Part shown: in pieces, positions 17,911 through 25,872 of the stretch | Layout: the number at the start of each line of letters is the position of its first letter | How positions within the stretch are numbered: the first letter of the stretch is position 1 | NCBI GenBank assembly: GCA_022792535.1 | Contig: JAAWBG010000024.1 | Location: 1-64,000, forward strand | Reading direction: 5' to 3' | Length of the DNA: 64,000 nt | From: Lachnospiraceae bacterium | GTDB taxonomy: Bacteria > Bacillota > Clostridia > Lachnospirales > Lachnospiraceae | Translations under genes and position numbers: made by a program | The notes under the pieces: model-generated | The model's database searches: none | Told to the model about the DNA's origin: nothing | The model's input: only the letters and a program-made list of their open reading frames with translations

Positions 17911-18312
17911 ATGGAAAAAAGAGAAGCGGTATTGAGCGCTTTGAAATTAGAACAGATTGTATTTGACAAAATTGAATTTAAAAGGTTAGGATTCTCTTCC
18001 GAAAAAGAGCTTGAGCTTGGGATTCAATCCAAGATTATGCAGAAAGAAGATGAGGATGTATATAGGGTTACCTTAGAATTGACGGGAAATAAGCCAGAAG
18101 AATATGTTTTTGAAATAAGTTTGACAGGATTCTTTATGATTGAGTCAGAAAATGGTCTAACAGAAGAAATGAAGAATATGTTGATTACGAAAAACTCAAT
18201 TTCCATTTTGATGCCTTATTTGAGAAGCGAGGTCTCTCTTTTGACTGCACAGCCAGGTGTGGAATGTGTGGTTCTTCCAGCATTTAACATTAGTAAAATG
18301 CTGGAAACATAA
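17911..18312 (+). CDS. SecB-like chaperone family protein
   Basis: 133 residues. The pattern aligns end to end with SecB by eye: an N-terminal strand ALKLEQIVFDKIEFKRLGF, a central YRVTLELTG and EEYVFEISLTGFFMIES (compare FEV..GIF in SecB), and a C-terminal ILMPYLRSEVSLLTAQPGVE then VVLPAFNISKMLE (compare LFPYARE and LNLAPVNFDALF in E. coli). The frame opens at GTG 17902, but AGAGGTGG fits ATG 17911. SecB is normally absent from Firmicutes; solitary SecB-like proteins are known as toxin-antitoxin chaperones, for example Rv1957. Here it is the third gene of an operon with two unknown proteins. Fold assignment is fairly confident; the role is inference. Confidence 0.72.
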   Translation: MEKREAVLSALKLEQIVFDKIEFKRLGFSSEKELELGIQSKIMQKEDEDVYRVTLELTGNKPEEYVFEISLTGFFMIESENGLTEEMKNMLITKNSISILMPYLRSEVSLLTAQPGVECVVLPAFNISKMLET

Positions 18313-18327
18313 CAAAAGAGAAAAACA

Positions 18328-18828
18328 TCAAATATACAGCTCCATAAAATAGAACATCCCATTTCTCCGTGTTATAGTACCAACCTCCTGATAGCCGCAG
18401 CTGTGATAAAGTTTTAAGGCGTAAGGATTTTTAGAATAGACGTCTAAACGGATAGATGGAACGCCATGGAGGGAAGCAGTTCGCTCAATCTCTTCCATCG
18501 TCTGCCGGGCAATCCCCTGGTGCTGGAATTTGGGATGTACACAGAGTCTGTGCACAATAAAAAAAGATTTCTCTGGCTGGCTCCAGGATGCGGTTTCATA
18601 TTCCTTGTCGTACTCTTGATTTAAAGTGTAGATTACAGCAATTTCTTGTCCCGCCATCCCCACAAAAAGCTGGCCTTTTTCAATGTCTTCTATAAAATCT
18701 TCCCGGAGAGGGTAATATTGGTTCCATTGATTAATTCCCTGGTGTCTCATCTGTATCACTGCGTTTTTGACAAGCAGTTCAATGGAATCTAAGTCTTCCA
18801 GCGTGGCTGGTCTGTAGATAAGGTTCAC
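18328..18828 (-). CDS. GNAT family N-acetyltransferase
   Basis: Acetyl-CoA-dependent acetyltransferase, 166 residues. Motif A is VHPKFQHQGIARQTM (acetyl-CoA pyrophosphate loop Q-x-x-G-I-A) and motif B is KNPYALKLYHSCGYQEVG. The start is GTG, preceded by AAAGGAGA at 8 nt spacing on the minus strand. Substrate not predictable. It is convergent with the SecB-like operon, 15 bp apart, and divergent from the Panacea gene. It resembles stand-alone metabolic GNATs rather than TacT-type toxins, since it has no adjacent antitoxin-like gene in operon. Confidence 0.85.
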   Translation of the reverse strand: MNLIYRPATLEDLDSIELLVKNAVIQMRHQGINQWNQYYPLREDFIEDIEKGQLFVGMAGQEIAVIYTLNQEYDKEYETASWSQPEKSFFIVHRLCVHPKFQHQGIARQTMEEIERTASLHGVPSIRLDVYSKNPYALKLYHSCGYQEVGTITRRNGMFYFMELYI

Positions 18829-19015
18829 AATTTTTCTCCTTTTCTGGTATGTCTTATTCTCATTCTGATCTTAATATTTTCATTTATCGGTTTTTATGGT
18901 TTTCATTTGATTCATTGAGATTATATACCAATGACAAAAATATGTCCATGATATTTAATGATTTGTGTGGTGTCCTTAAAAAAATCGTTGAACAGAACAT
19001 ATATTCGAAAATGGA

Positions 19016-19044
19016 TTGACTTATGTTTTTGTTTATGGTAGGAT
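19016..19044 (+). promoter_or_regulatory. promoter of the Panacea-domain gene
   Basis: TTGACT (19016-19021) and TAGGAT (19039-19044) are separated by 17 bp and lie about 37 bp before the start codon at 19081. The remaining intergenic sequence (18829-19015) is AT-rich with no further recognisable signal. Confidence 0.6.
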
Positions 19045-19080
19045 GGTAAAAACAATTGATGTATTTAAAGGGGGAAGGCT

Positions 19081-19563
19081 ATGTACCATGTATTAGATGT
19101 ATGCAGACATGTCATTAATTATAGTAATGAGCAGGATTATGGTATTTCTAATTTAAAATTACAGAAAATTTTATACTTTATTCAGGCATTTTTCTTAATC
19201 AATTCTCCAAAAGGAGAAGCTTGTTTTTCTGAGAAAATAGAGGCATGGGATTTTGGACCGGTGGTTCCAGAGGCATATCATGAGTATAAACAATATGGCG
19301 GGGGAGACATCCCCACAATTGATTTCTACTTTAAGTTTGATAGGAAAGATCCATGGAGTTCTGAAAAGATAGCGTATAGCGATGATCAGATTACGGAAGG
19401 AGATCGCAGATTGATGGACGAGGTTGTAGACAGGTTTGCGGATTATACAGCCACAGATCTGGTCAATCTTACACATCGGCAGGCTCCTTGGAAGAATGTT
19501 TATGTGTCAAATGAGAATCGTGAGATAACAGTGGGAGCGATAAGGGATTATTTCAATGAGTAA
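19081..19563 (+). CDS. Panacea-domain protein (DUF4065, SocA/GepA-like antitoxin)
   Basis: 160 residues with the Panacea fold hallmark: YGISNLKLQKILYFIQAFFL, then the conserved WDFGPVVPEAYHEYKQYGGG, and a C-terminal TATDLVNLTHRQAPWKN. Members neutralise many unrelated toxins and are usually encoded next to one; some act as adaptors (SocA). No toxin candidate is directly adjacent in operon: the next gene is a WYL regulator with its own promoter region and the upstream gene is a divergent GNAT. GGGGGAAGG precedes ATG. It may be an orphan antitoxin, or may serve a toxin elsewhere. Confidence 0.85.
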   Translation: MYHVLDVCRHVINYSNEQDYGISNLKLQKILYFIQAFFLINSPKGEACFSEKIEAWDFGPVVPEAYHEYKQYGGGDIPTIDFYFKFDRKDPWSSEKIAYSDDQITEGDRRLMDEVVDRFADYTATDLVNLTHRQAPWKNVYVSNENREITVGAIRDYFNE

Positions 19564-19604
19564 AAAAAGTGATATTGATGTATTGTTAAAAGGTGTAAAA
19601 AATG

Positions 19605-19647
19605 TACCACCAAAACATGACATACTGTTGTCCTGTTTTTGGTGGTA
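19605..19647 (+). promoter_or_regulatory. 43-bp nested palindrome at the WYL regulator promoter
   Basis: TACCACCAAAAC (19605-19616) and GTTTTTGGTGGTA (19635-19647) are inverted arms with one extra T, and the 18-bp centre contains GACA-TACTGT-TGTC (19619-19632), whose axis coincides with that of the outer arms. A -10-like TATAAT (19646-19651) overlaps the right arm, 22 bp before the start at 19673. GACA-N6-TGTC is the kind of site found upstream of YafY/WYL regulators, so autoregulation is likely; a terminator for the Panacea gene is the alternative. Confidence 0.6.
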
Positions 19648-19672
19648 TAATAATATACAGAAAGGAGCGGCC

Positions 19673-20626
19673 ATGAAAATAGACAGACAGATTGGAATTT
19701 TATCCATATTACTGCAGAAAGATGTGGTGACAGCTCCATATCTGGCAGAGCAGTTTGAGGTTTCCAGGCGGACGATCCAGAGAGATATTGAAGATCTTTG
19801 CAAAGCTGGAATTCCAATTGTGACAAGACAGGGGATCAATGGTGGAATTGCCATTATGGAAAACTACAAAATGGACAGAACCTTGTTTACCAGTGCAGAG
19901 ATTCAGGATATTCTGGCAGGCCTTCGCAGTTTGGACAGTGTAAATGGAACAAACCGGTATGGCGCGCTGATGGAAAAATTGTCGGTAGGTTCCTCTGATT
20001 TTATGGTGGGAGATCAGTCTGTGCTGATTGATCTGTCTTCCTGGTACAAAGAAACTCTTGCCCCTAAAATTGAACAGATCCGTATGGCGGTGGAACAGAG
20101 ACGAGAATTGAAGTTCCATTATTATTCACCCAAAGGAGAGGCAGTTCGCTGCATCAAACCATATTATCTGATCTTTCGCTGGTCTGACTGGTATGTGTGG
20201 GGATGGTGCAAAAAGCGAAAAGATTTTCGTCTGTTTAAATTAAACCGTATGGAAAAAATACAGATGTTAACAAAGATGTTTGAGAAAAAGCAGGCGCCAA
20301 TGCCAGACTTGAGAGATGAGAAGATCTTTCCAGGGGGAATCAAAGTGAAAATTCTTTTTGAACCAGAATGCAAGTGGAGATTGGTGGAAGAGTTTGGGAT
20401 GGAGTCTTTTCAGGAGACAGAGGAAGGAAAGCTTTTGTTTCAGGCAGATTATACCAACAAGGAAAATTTGATCACCTGGCTTATGACCTTTCGCCACCAG
20501 GCAGAATTGCTGGAACCAAAGGAGCTGCGGGAGGAGATCAGAGACAGTGCAGAGCGTATCAGAGAGAAATACGTCATAGACAGGAGAAATAACCGGCAGG
20601 CAGGCTTGACTGGAGAAGAGAATTAG
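19673..20626 (+). CDS. YafY-type HTH and WYL domain transcriptional regulator
   Basis: 317 residues. The N-terminal HTH_11 domain reads LLQKDVVTAPYLAEQFEVSR then RTIQRDIEDLCKAGIPIV. The WYL domain starts near residue 140 with RRELKFHYYSPKGEAVRCIK and contains PYYLIFRWSDWYVWGWC, and a WCX extension follows. The frame is open upstream to 19556, but AAAGGAG at 19661 fixes ATG 19673. WYL domains bind ligands, often nucleic-acid fragments or nucleotides, and regulate stress or defence genes. The next two genes (MmcQ-DUF3795 and GyrI-like) form its likely operon, a combination common in Clostridia. Confidence 0.92.
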   Translation: MKIDRQIGILSILLQKDVVTAPYLAEQFEVSRRTIQRDIEDLCKAGIPIVTRQGINGGIAIMENYKMDRTLFTSAEIQDILAGLRSLDSVNGTNRYGALMEKLSVGSSDFMVGDQSVLIDLSSWYKETLAPKIEQIRMAVEQRRELKFHYYSPKGEAVRCIKPYYLIFRWSDWYVWGWCKKRKDFRLFKLNRMEKIQMLTKMFEKKQAPMPDLRDEKIFPGGIKVKILFEPECKWRLVEEFGMESFQETEEGKLLFQADYTNKENLITWLMTFRHQAELLEPKELREEIRDSAERIREKYVIDRRNNRQAGLTGEEN

Positions 20627-20665
20627 ACCAGTGATTGAAAAATATAATCAGAAGGAGGAAAACGT

Positions 20666-21304
20666 ATGAGATATCCATGGCTGGATGAATTTTTATTACA
20701 GAAACCAGGAGTGACCAAAGATTTTAAGGAAGAGTGGAATTGGATCCGTTATCAGATTGGAGGCAAAATGTTTACCGCAGTCTGTCTGGGAGAGGATAAC
20801 GAACCATACTATATTACATTAAAACTGGAACCTGCAGAAGGAGATTTTTTAAGATCCCAATACAAAGATATCATTCCTGGTTACTATATGAATAAAGTCC
20901 ACTGGAATTCTGTTCAGGCAGATGGAGAGGTGCCGGAGGAGCTATTAAAAGATCTGTTAGAGAAATCTTATCAGTTGGTGTTTCAGAGCCTGAGTAAGAA
21001 AAAGCAGAAAGAAATTTTAGAAGGAGCTGCAGGCGAGGAATTAACTTGCTGCGGTACAGTATGTAAGCAATGCGGATGTTATGGAACAATGTGTAAAGGG
21101 TGTAACGAGAGTTTGGGGAAAGTGTTTCATGCACCCAAAGGACAGGCATGCCCAATTTATGAATGCTCCGTGAAACAGAAAGGATGCAGGGATTGTGATT
21201 GTGTTCCTTGTGATATCTGGAAAAAGACAAAGGATCCCTCTCTTTCAGATGAGGAGTTTGAACAAAATGTGAGAGAACGTGTAGAGAGGCTCAGAAAGGG
21301 GTAA
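20666..21304 (+). CDS. MmcQ/YjbR domain fused to cysteine-rich DUF3795-like domain
   Basis: 212 residues in two parts. Residues 1-115 match the MmcQ/YjbR family (MRYPWLDEFLLQKPGV, WNWIRYQIGGKMFTAVCLG, PGYYMNKVHWNSV), a small fold thought to bind DNA in some members. Residues 125-190 are rich in cysteine (CCGTVCKQCGCYGTMCKGC, then ACPIYECSVKQKGCRDCDC), like the DUF3795 zinc-ribbon-type domain. AAGGAGGAAAA precedes ATG. It follows the WYL regulator by 39 bp and precedes the GyrI-like gene by 4 bp, so the three are likely coexpressed. The role is unknown; the cysteine cluster could bind metal. Confidence 0.82.
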   Translation: MRYPWLDEFLLQKPGVTKDFKEEWNWIRYQIGGKMFTAVCLGEDNEPYYITLKLEPAEGDFLRSQYKDIIPGYYMNKVHWNSVQADGEVPEELLKDLLEKSYQLVFQSLSKKKQKEILEGAAGEELTCCGTVCKQCGCYGTMCKGCNESLGKVFHAPKGQACPIYECSVKQKGCRDCDCVPCDIWKKTKDPSLSDEEFEQNVRERVERLRKG

Positions 21305-21308
21305 AAAG

Positions 21309-21944
21309 ATGGCCTTTGATTACAAAAAGGAATACAAGGAATTTTATATGCCCAAAAACAAACCAAGTCTTGTGGAAATACCGCCTGTGAATTACCTGGC
21401 AGTCCGGGGCAAAGGGGATCCCAACCAGGCGGGAGGGGAATATAAGCAGTCCATCGGCCTGCTTTATGCCATTGCATTTACTATCAAAATGAGTAAAAAG
21501 GGAGAACATCAGATGGCGGGATATTTTGATTATGTAGTTCCGCCCTTAGAAGGATTTTGGTGGCAGGATCATATAATTGGCATTGACTATGCCCACAAAG
21601 AGAAGTTTCAGTTTATTTCGGTGATTCGGCTTCCAGATTTTGTGACAGAAGAAGAGTTTGCCTGGGCGGTGGCGGAGGCGGAGAGGAAAAAGAAAGAAGA
21701 TTTCTCGAAAGTAGAGTTTATGACATATAACGAAGGTATGTGCGTGCAGTGTATGCATATTGGCCCTTATGATAACGAACCAGAGACCGTACAGAGAATG
21801 CATGAGTTTATGAAAAAACAGGGATATGAGCTGGATATTACAGAACAGAGACTTCATCATGAGATTTATCTGAGCGATGCAAGAAGGGTGGCGCCAGACA
21901 GGCTGAAAACTGTGGTGCGGCATCCAGTGAAAAAATGTGATTGA
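21309..21944 (+). CDS. GyrI-like small-molecule-binding domain protein
   Basis: 211 residues of the SBM/GyrI-like superfamily: MAFDYKKEYKEFYMPKNKPS, EIPPVNYLAVRGKGDPN, then QCMHIGPYDNEPETVQRMHE, which is the typical signature of the second half. Such stand-alone proteins bind or hydrolyse hydrophobic compounds and often accompany MerR or YafY regulators. It lies 4 bp after the MmcQ-DUF3795 gene. A strong terminator at 21961 closes the operon. Confidence 0.88.
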   Translation: MAFDYKKEYKEFYMPKNKPSLVEIPPVNYLAVRGKGDPNQAGGEYKQSIGLLYAIAFTIKMSKKGEHQMAGYFDYVVPPLEGFWWQDHIIGIDYAHKEKFQFISVIRLPDFVTEEEFAWAVAEAERKKKEDFSKVEFMTYNEGMCVQCMHIGPYDNEPETVQRMHEFMKKQGYELDITEQRLHHEIYLSDARRVAPDRLKTVVRHPVKKCD

Positions 21945-21960
21945 TGATGTAGTTTCTGAA

Positions 21961-22005
21961 AAAAGCATTTCAAAAATCCTTTTAGGATTTTTGAAATGCT
22001 TTTTT
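21961..22005 (+). terminator. strong rho-independent terminator
   Basis: A perfect 20-bp stem (21961-21980 with 21984-22003) around a TTT loop, AAAAGCATTTC...GAAATGCTTTT, flanked by A- and T-runs. It is suited to end the WYL regulator operon and insulates the glucuronide operon that starts at 22111. Confidence 0.93.
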
Positions 22006-22110
22006 CGTTTCTATGAACCATTCGATTTTTATCATGTATAAAAAGCAGCGCATTTTGAAAAAATATTGGCAATAGTACAGAAATTTTCGGAAAGAAAAAG
22101 GAGGAACTGC

Positions 22111-24378
22111 ATGAGAAATAAGATCAACCTCAATCGGGGATGGAAATTTTCGAAAGAGAATACAAAACTTCCAGAATACATGCCCCAGGGATGGGAGGAG
22201 ATAGACCTGCCTCATACCTGGAACGCTGTGGATGGCCATGACGGAAATGGAAATTATGACAGAGGATGCTATTGGTATGTCAAGACTTTTGAGACGCCCA
22301 GACAGCCTTTAAAAGGCGGACGTGTGTTTATTGAGATTCCCGCAGCCGGACAGCAGGCTACCGTATATGTAAATGGAAAGGGAGAATATTACCACGAGGG
22401 AGGTTATTCTGCTTTCCGGGCAGACATTACAGAAGCTTGTAAAGAAGAAGGAGAAAATTTATTAGCCATTGCCTGCAGCAATGAGAACAAGAGCAGCGTT
22501 TATCCCCAGTCGGCAGATTTTACCTTTTATGGGGGGCTTTACCGGGGTGTGAATTTGATCAGTGTTCCAGATGCGCATTTTGATCTGGAGCATTGGGGCA
22601 GCATTGGACTTATGGTGACAGCAGTGCCCTGCGACTGCGGAGCAGAATTTAAGCTGGAATCTTGGCCGGTCAATGCAGATGAGAATTTTACAGTGCTTTA
22701 TCGTATTCAGGATGCCCAGGGACGGGAGGTAGCAGGAGCCCTGCGTCCGGCCCAGGATACGGCAGTGACGGTGTATGTGCCGGATGCGGTCTTGTGGGAC
22801 TGCAGTAATCCTTATTTGTACACTGTGACGGCAGTTTTACAAAGACGCAATGAAGTATATGATGAAGTGTCCACGAGAGCAGGAGTCCGCAGCTTTTCCT
22901 GTGATCCAGATAAGGGATTTATTCTCAATGGAATTCCTACGCCCCTTCGAGGCGTCAGCCGCCATCAGGACATGCTCTATAAAGGAAATGCTCTGACACG
23001 GGAAGATCACTACAAGGATGCCAGAATGATCAAAGAGCTGGGAGCCAATACCATTCGTCTGGCTCACTACCAGCATTCTCAAGATTTTTATGACGCTTGT
23101 GATGAGATGGGATTTGTTGTGTGGGCAGAGATTCCTTTCATCAGTGTGATGAATCAGGATCCGGCGGCTCACCAGAACTGCATTACCCAGTTAAAAGAAC
23201 TGGTGCTCCAGAATTACAATCATCCCAGTATTTGTTTTTGGGGGATTTCCAATGAGATTTTGATCGGCGGTATTTCAGAACAATTGGTAGAAAATCACAA
23301 AGAATTAAACGCGCTGTGTAAAAAGATAGATCCCACCCGCCTGACCACCATTGCTCATGTGTCTATGACCCCTATTGACAGTCCTCTCCATGGAATCACA
23401 GATGTGGAAAGCTACAATCATTATTTTGGATGGTATGGAGGCAAGATGGAAGATAATGGTCCCTGGTTTGACCATTTTCACAAAGTACATCCAGAGATTT
23501 CCGTTGGCGTTTCTGAGTATGGATGCGAAGGAATTCTTACCTATCATGGGCCCAATCCGGCGTGTAAGGATTACAGTGAAGAGTATCAGGCTCTTTATCA
23601 CGAGCATATGGCCAAGGTATTGGAGGAGCGTCCCTGGCTCTGGTCCAGCCACGTATGGAATATGTTTGACTTTGGATGTGCCGCCAGAAATGAAGGCGGG
23701 GTAGCCGGAAGGAATAACAAGGGGCTTGTGACTATGGACCGGAAGATCAAAAAAGACAGTTATTATATTTACCAGGCATATTGGAAAAAAGAATCCATGA
23801 TACACATCTGCGGCAGACGGTATGCACAGCGGGCAGGAGAGACCACTGAGATTCGGGTATATTCGAATCAGCCCACGGTTTCTCTGTTTATAGATGGAAC
23901 CCTAGAGGATGTGCAGCATGCAGAAAAAGTTTTTGTTTTTACCGTTTCTTTAGCTGATGGCTTTCATAAGATTGTTGCAGAGGCAGAAGGATGCAAGGAC
24001 AGCATCACCATTGAAAAAGTAGAAAAAGAGCCGGATATCTATGTGCTTCCAGAGGTAAATGAGCGGGCGGAAGGAGTGGCAAATTGGTTTAAACTGGCAG
24101 GGGATCTGGACCTGAAGGCTCCTATGGAATTTCCAGAAGGAAAATACAACGTGCGGTGCACCATGGAAGAAATCTCCAAATCTCCCCAGGCTATGGAGAT
24201 TACTGCAAAAGCCATCAAACTGGCGACGAATTTTGAGTTGGCGCCGGGAGCAGGCATGTGGGATATGATGAAGGCTATGAAACCAGAAGATATGGCGAAA
24301 ATGGCAGGCACCATGATGCCGGAAGGATTTGTAGAAAGTTTGAACGCTCAGCTGATTCAGATTGATCGAGAAAATTGA
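22111..24378 (+). CDS. GH2 glycoside hydrolase, probable beta-glucuronidase
   Basis: 755 residues in GH2 order: sugar-binding jelly roll (MRNKINLNRGWKFSKENTK, DLPHTWNAVDG), immunoglobulin-like domain, then a TIM barrel with the acid/base in FWGISNEI and the nucleophile in VSEYGCEG. NNKGLVTMDRK aligns with the N-x-K motif that contacts the glucuronate carboxylate in GUS enzymes, although some GH2 galactosidases share it. The segment before the acid/base is short (no long loop 1). A C-terminal extension is rich in Met (MWDMMKAMKPEDMAKMAG). AAGGAGG before ATG 22111 fixes the start. It heads an operon of hexuronate genes, which favours glucuronidase over galactosidase. No signal peptide: the substrate is hydrolysed inside the cell. 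Confidence 0.85.
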   Translation: MRNKINLNRGWKFSKENTKLPEYMPQGWEEIDLPHTWNAVDGHDGNGNYDRGCYWYVKTFETPRQPLKGGRVFIEIPAAGQQATVYVNGKGEYYHEGGYSAFRADITEACKEEGENLLAIACSNENKSSVYPQSADFTFYGGLYRGVNLISVPDAHFDLEHWGSIGLMVTAVPCDCGAEFKLESWPVNADENFTVLYRIQDAQGREVAGALRPAQDTAVTVYVPDAVLWDCSNPYLYTVTAVLQRRNEVYDEVSTRAGVRSFSCDPDKGFILNGIPTPLRGVSRHQDMLYKGNALTREDHYKDARMIKELGANTIRLAHYQHSQDFYDACDEMGFVVWAEIPFISVMNQDPAAHQNCITQLKELVLQNYNHPSICFWGISNEILIGGISEQLVENHKELNALCKKIDPTRLTTIAHVSMTPIDSPLHGITDVESYNHYFGWYGGKMEDNGPWFDHFHKVHPEISVGVSEYGCEGILTYHGPNPACKDYSEEYQALYHEHMAKVLEERPWLWSSHVWNMFDFGCAARNEGGVAGRNNKGLVTMDRKIKKDSYYIYQAYWKKESMIHICGRRYAQRAGETTEIRVYSNQPTVSLFIDGTLEDVQHAEKVFVFTVSLADGFHKIVAEAEGCKDSITIEKVEKEPDIYVLPEVNERAEGVANWFKLAGDLDLKAPMEFPEGKYNVRCTMEEISKSPQAMEITAKAIKLATNFELAPGAGMWDMMKAMKPEDMAKMAGTMMPEGFVESLNAQLIQIDREN

Positions 24379-24471
24379 TTTTGTCCCAGAGATCCTTTCG
24401 AAGCATAATTTAGGGAAAAATAACAAATACTGTTTGAGTATAAAACATTATGGAAAAAGAGAGGAAAAATC

Positions 24472-25863
24472 ATGGAAACAGATTCTAAACCTTCAGTTCG
24501 GCCTTTTGGCATGAGAGACAAATTAGGCTATATGTTTGGTGATTTCGGAAATGATTTCACATTCATCTTGTCTTCCAGCTTTATGTTGAAATTTTATACG
24601 GATGTGATGGGAATCAGTTCTGCGGTGGTAGGAGTTCTGATGATGGCGGCTCGCTTTATTGATGCCTTTACAGATGTAACGATGGGGCAGATCGTAGACC
24701 GCTCTAAACCTACCAAAGATGGGAAGTTTCGTCCCTGGATTAAGCGGATGTGCGGGCCGGTGGCCATCGCTTCTTTTCTGATCTACCAATCGGCTTTTGC
24801 AGATATGGCTTATGGATTCAAGGTATTCTGGATGGCAGTGACCTACATACTGTGGGGCTCCATTTTTTATACCTCCATCAATATTCCTTATGGTTCCATG
24901 GCTTCCGCTATCTCATCAGATCCCAAAGAACGGGCGGAGCTGTCCACCTGGAGAACCATCGGAGCTACCTTGGCAGGACTTGCCATCGGCGTGGGAACGC
25001 CCTTGTTTGCCTTTGAGACAGTTAATGGCAATACGGTGCTCTCAGGTCCCCGCATGACTGTTATTGCAGGGGTGTTTGGAGTACTGGCAATTATCTGTTA
25101 TCTCCTTTGTTTTCATCTGGTACGGGAACGCGTGGACGTGCCGGCCAATAATCAAAAACTTGAAATTGGAAAATTGTTAAAAAGTCTTGGAACCAACCGT
25201 TCTCTATTGGGAATTATTGCGGCAGCCATCGCACTGCTTCTGGCTATGCTGACCATGCAGGGAATGGCAGGGTTTGTATTTCCAAACTTCTATGGAAGCG
25301 CGGCGGCCCAGTCCCTGTCCTCCCTGACTGGTTCCATTGCAGTCCTTGTGATCTGCGCGCCGCTGGCGGTGAAGCTTTCTACGAAATACGGAAAGAAGGA
25401 ACTTTCCATTGTCTCCTGTCTGTCTTCTGCTGTGGTGTTTTTGATCTGCCTGGTTGTTCATCCGGCGAATCCCTATGTGTACGTGGCGTTTTTTACCCTG
25501 GCTTATGTGGGCCTTGGATTTTTCAACACCATTATCTGGGCTATGATTACGGATGTAATTGATGATTCTGAGGTGAAAAACGGAATCCGGGAGGACGGTA
25601 CGATTTATGCAGTCTATTCTTTCGCCAGAAAGATTGGACAGGCATTGTCTTCCGGTCTGACAGGGGCGCTGCTTTCCCTGATTGGCTATACCCAGGCTAC
25701 TGCTTTTGACCCAGATGTTACGGAGGGGATTTTTGTCTTGTCCTGCGTTGCTCCTACCATTGGCTTTGTGCTGGTAGCGCTCTGTCTGTGGTTTATTTAT
25801 CCTTTGAGCAAAAAGCGGGTGGAAGAAAACGTTGCAGAACTGGCCCGCAGGCATAAGGGATAA
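24472..25863 (+). CDS. GPH family sugar symporter (MelB/UidB-like, MFS)
   Basis: 463-residue integral membrane protein of the glycoside-pentoside-hexuronide:cation symporter family. It begins RPFGMRDKLGYMFGDFGNDF, the classic N-terminal signature, and has GQIVDRSKPTKDGKFRPWI in the first cytosolic loop. About 12 membrane segments are visible. It probably imports intact glucuronides or glucuronide-containing oligosaccharides with Na+ or H+, which the cytosolic GH2 and GH3 enzymes then split. GAGAGGAAAAATC precedes ATG. It lies 93 bp after the GH2 gene and 9 bp before the HAD gene. Confidence 0.92.
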   Translation: METDSKPSVRPFGMRDKLGYMFGDFGNDFTFILSSSFMLKFYTDVMGISSAVVGVLMMAARFIDAFTDVTMGQIVDRSKPTKDGKFRPWIKRMCGPVAIASFLIYQSAFADMAYGFKVFWMAVTYILWGSIFYTSINIPYGSMASAISSDPKERAELSTWRTIGATLAGLAIGVGTPLFAFETVNGNTVLSGPRMTVIAGVFGVLAIICYLLCFHLVRERVDVPANNQKLEIGKLLKSLGTNRSLLGIIAAAIALLLAMLTMQGMAGFVFPNFYGSAAAQSLSSLTGSIAVLVICAPLAVKLSTKYGKKELSIVSCLSSAVVFLICLVVHPANPYVYVAFFTLAYVGLGFFNTIIWAMITDVIDDSEVKNGIREDGTIYAVYSFARKIGQALSSGLTGALLSLIGYTQATAFDPDVTEGIFVLSCVAPTIGFVLVALCLWFIYPLSKKRVEENVAELARRHKG

Positions 25864-25872
25864 GGAGAAAAA

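Noticed and set aside
18277-18304. Perfect 9-bp hairpin CCAGCATTT/AAATGCTGG at the end of the SecB-like gene
   Set aside because: It is inside the coding region and has no T-run on either strand, so it is not counted as a terminator.
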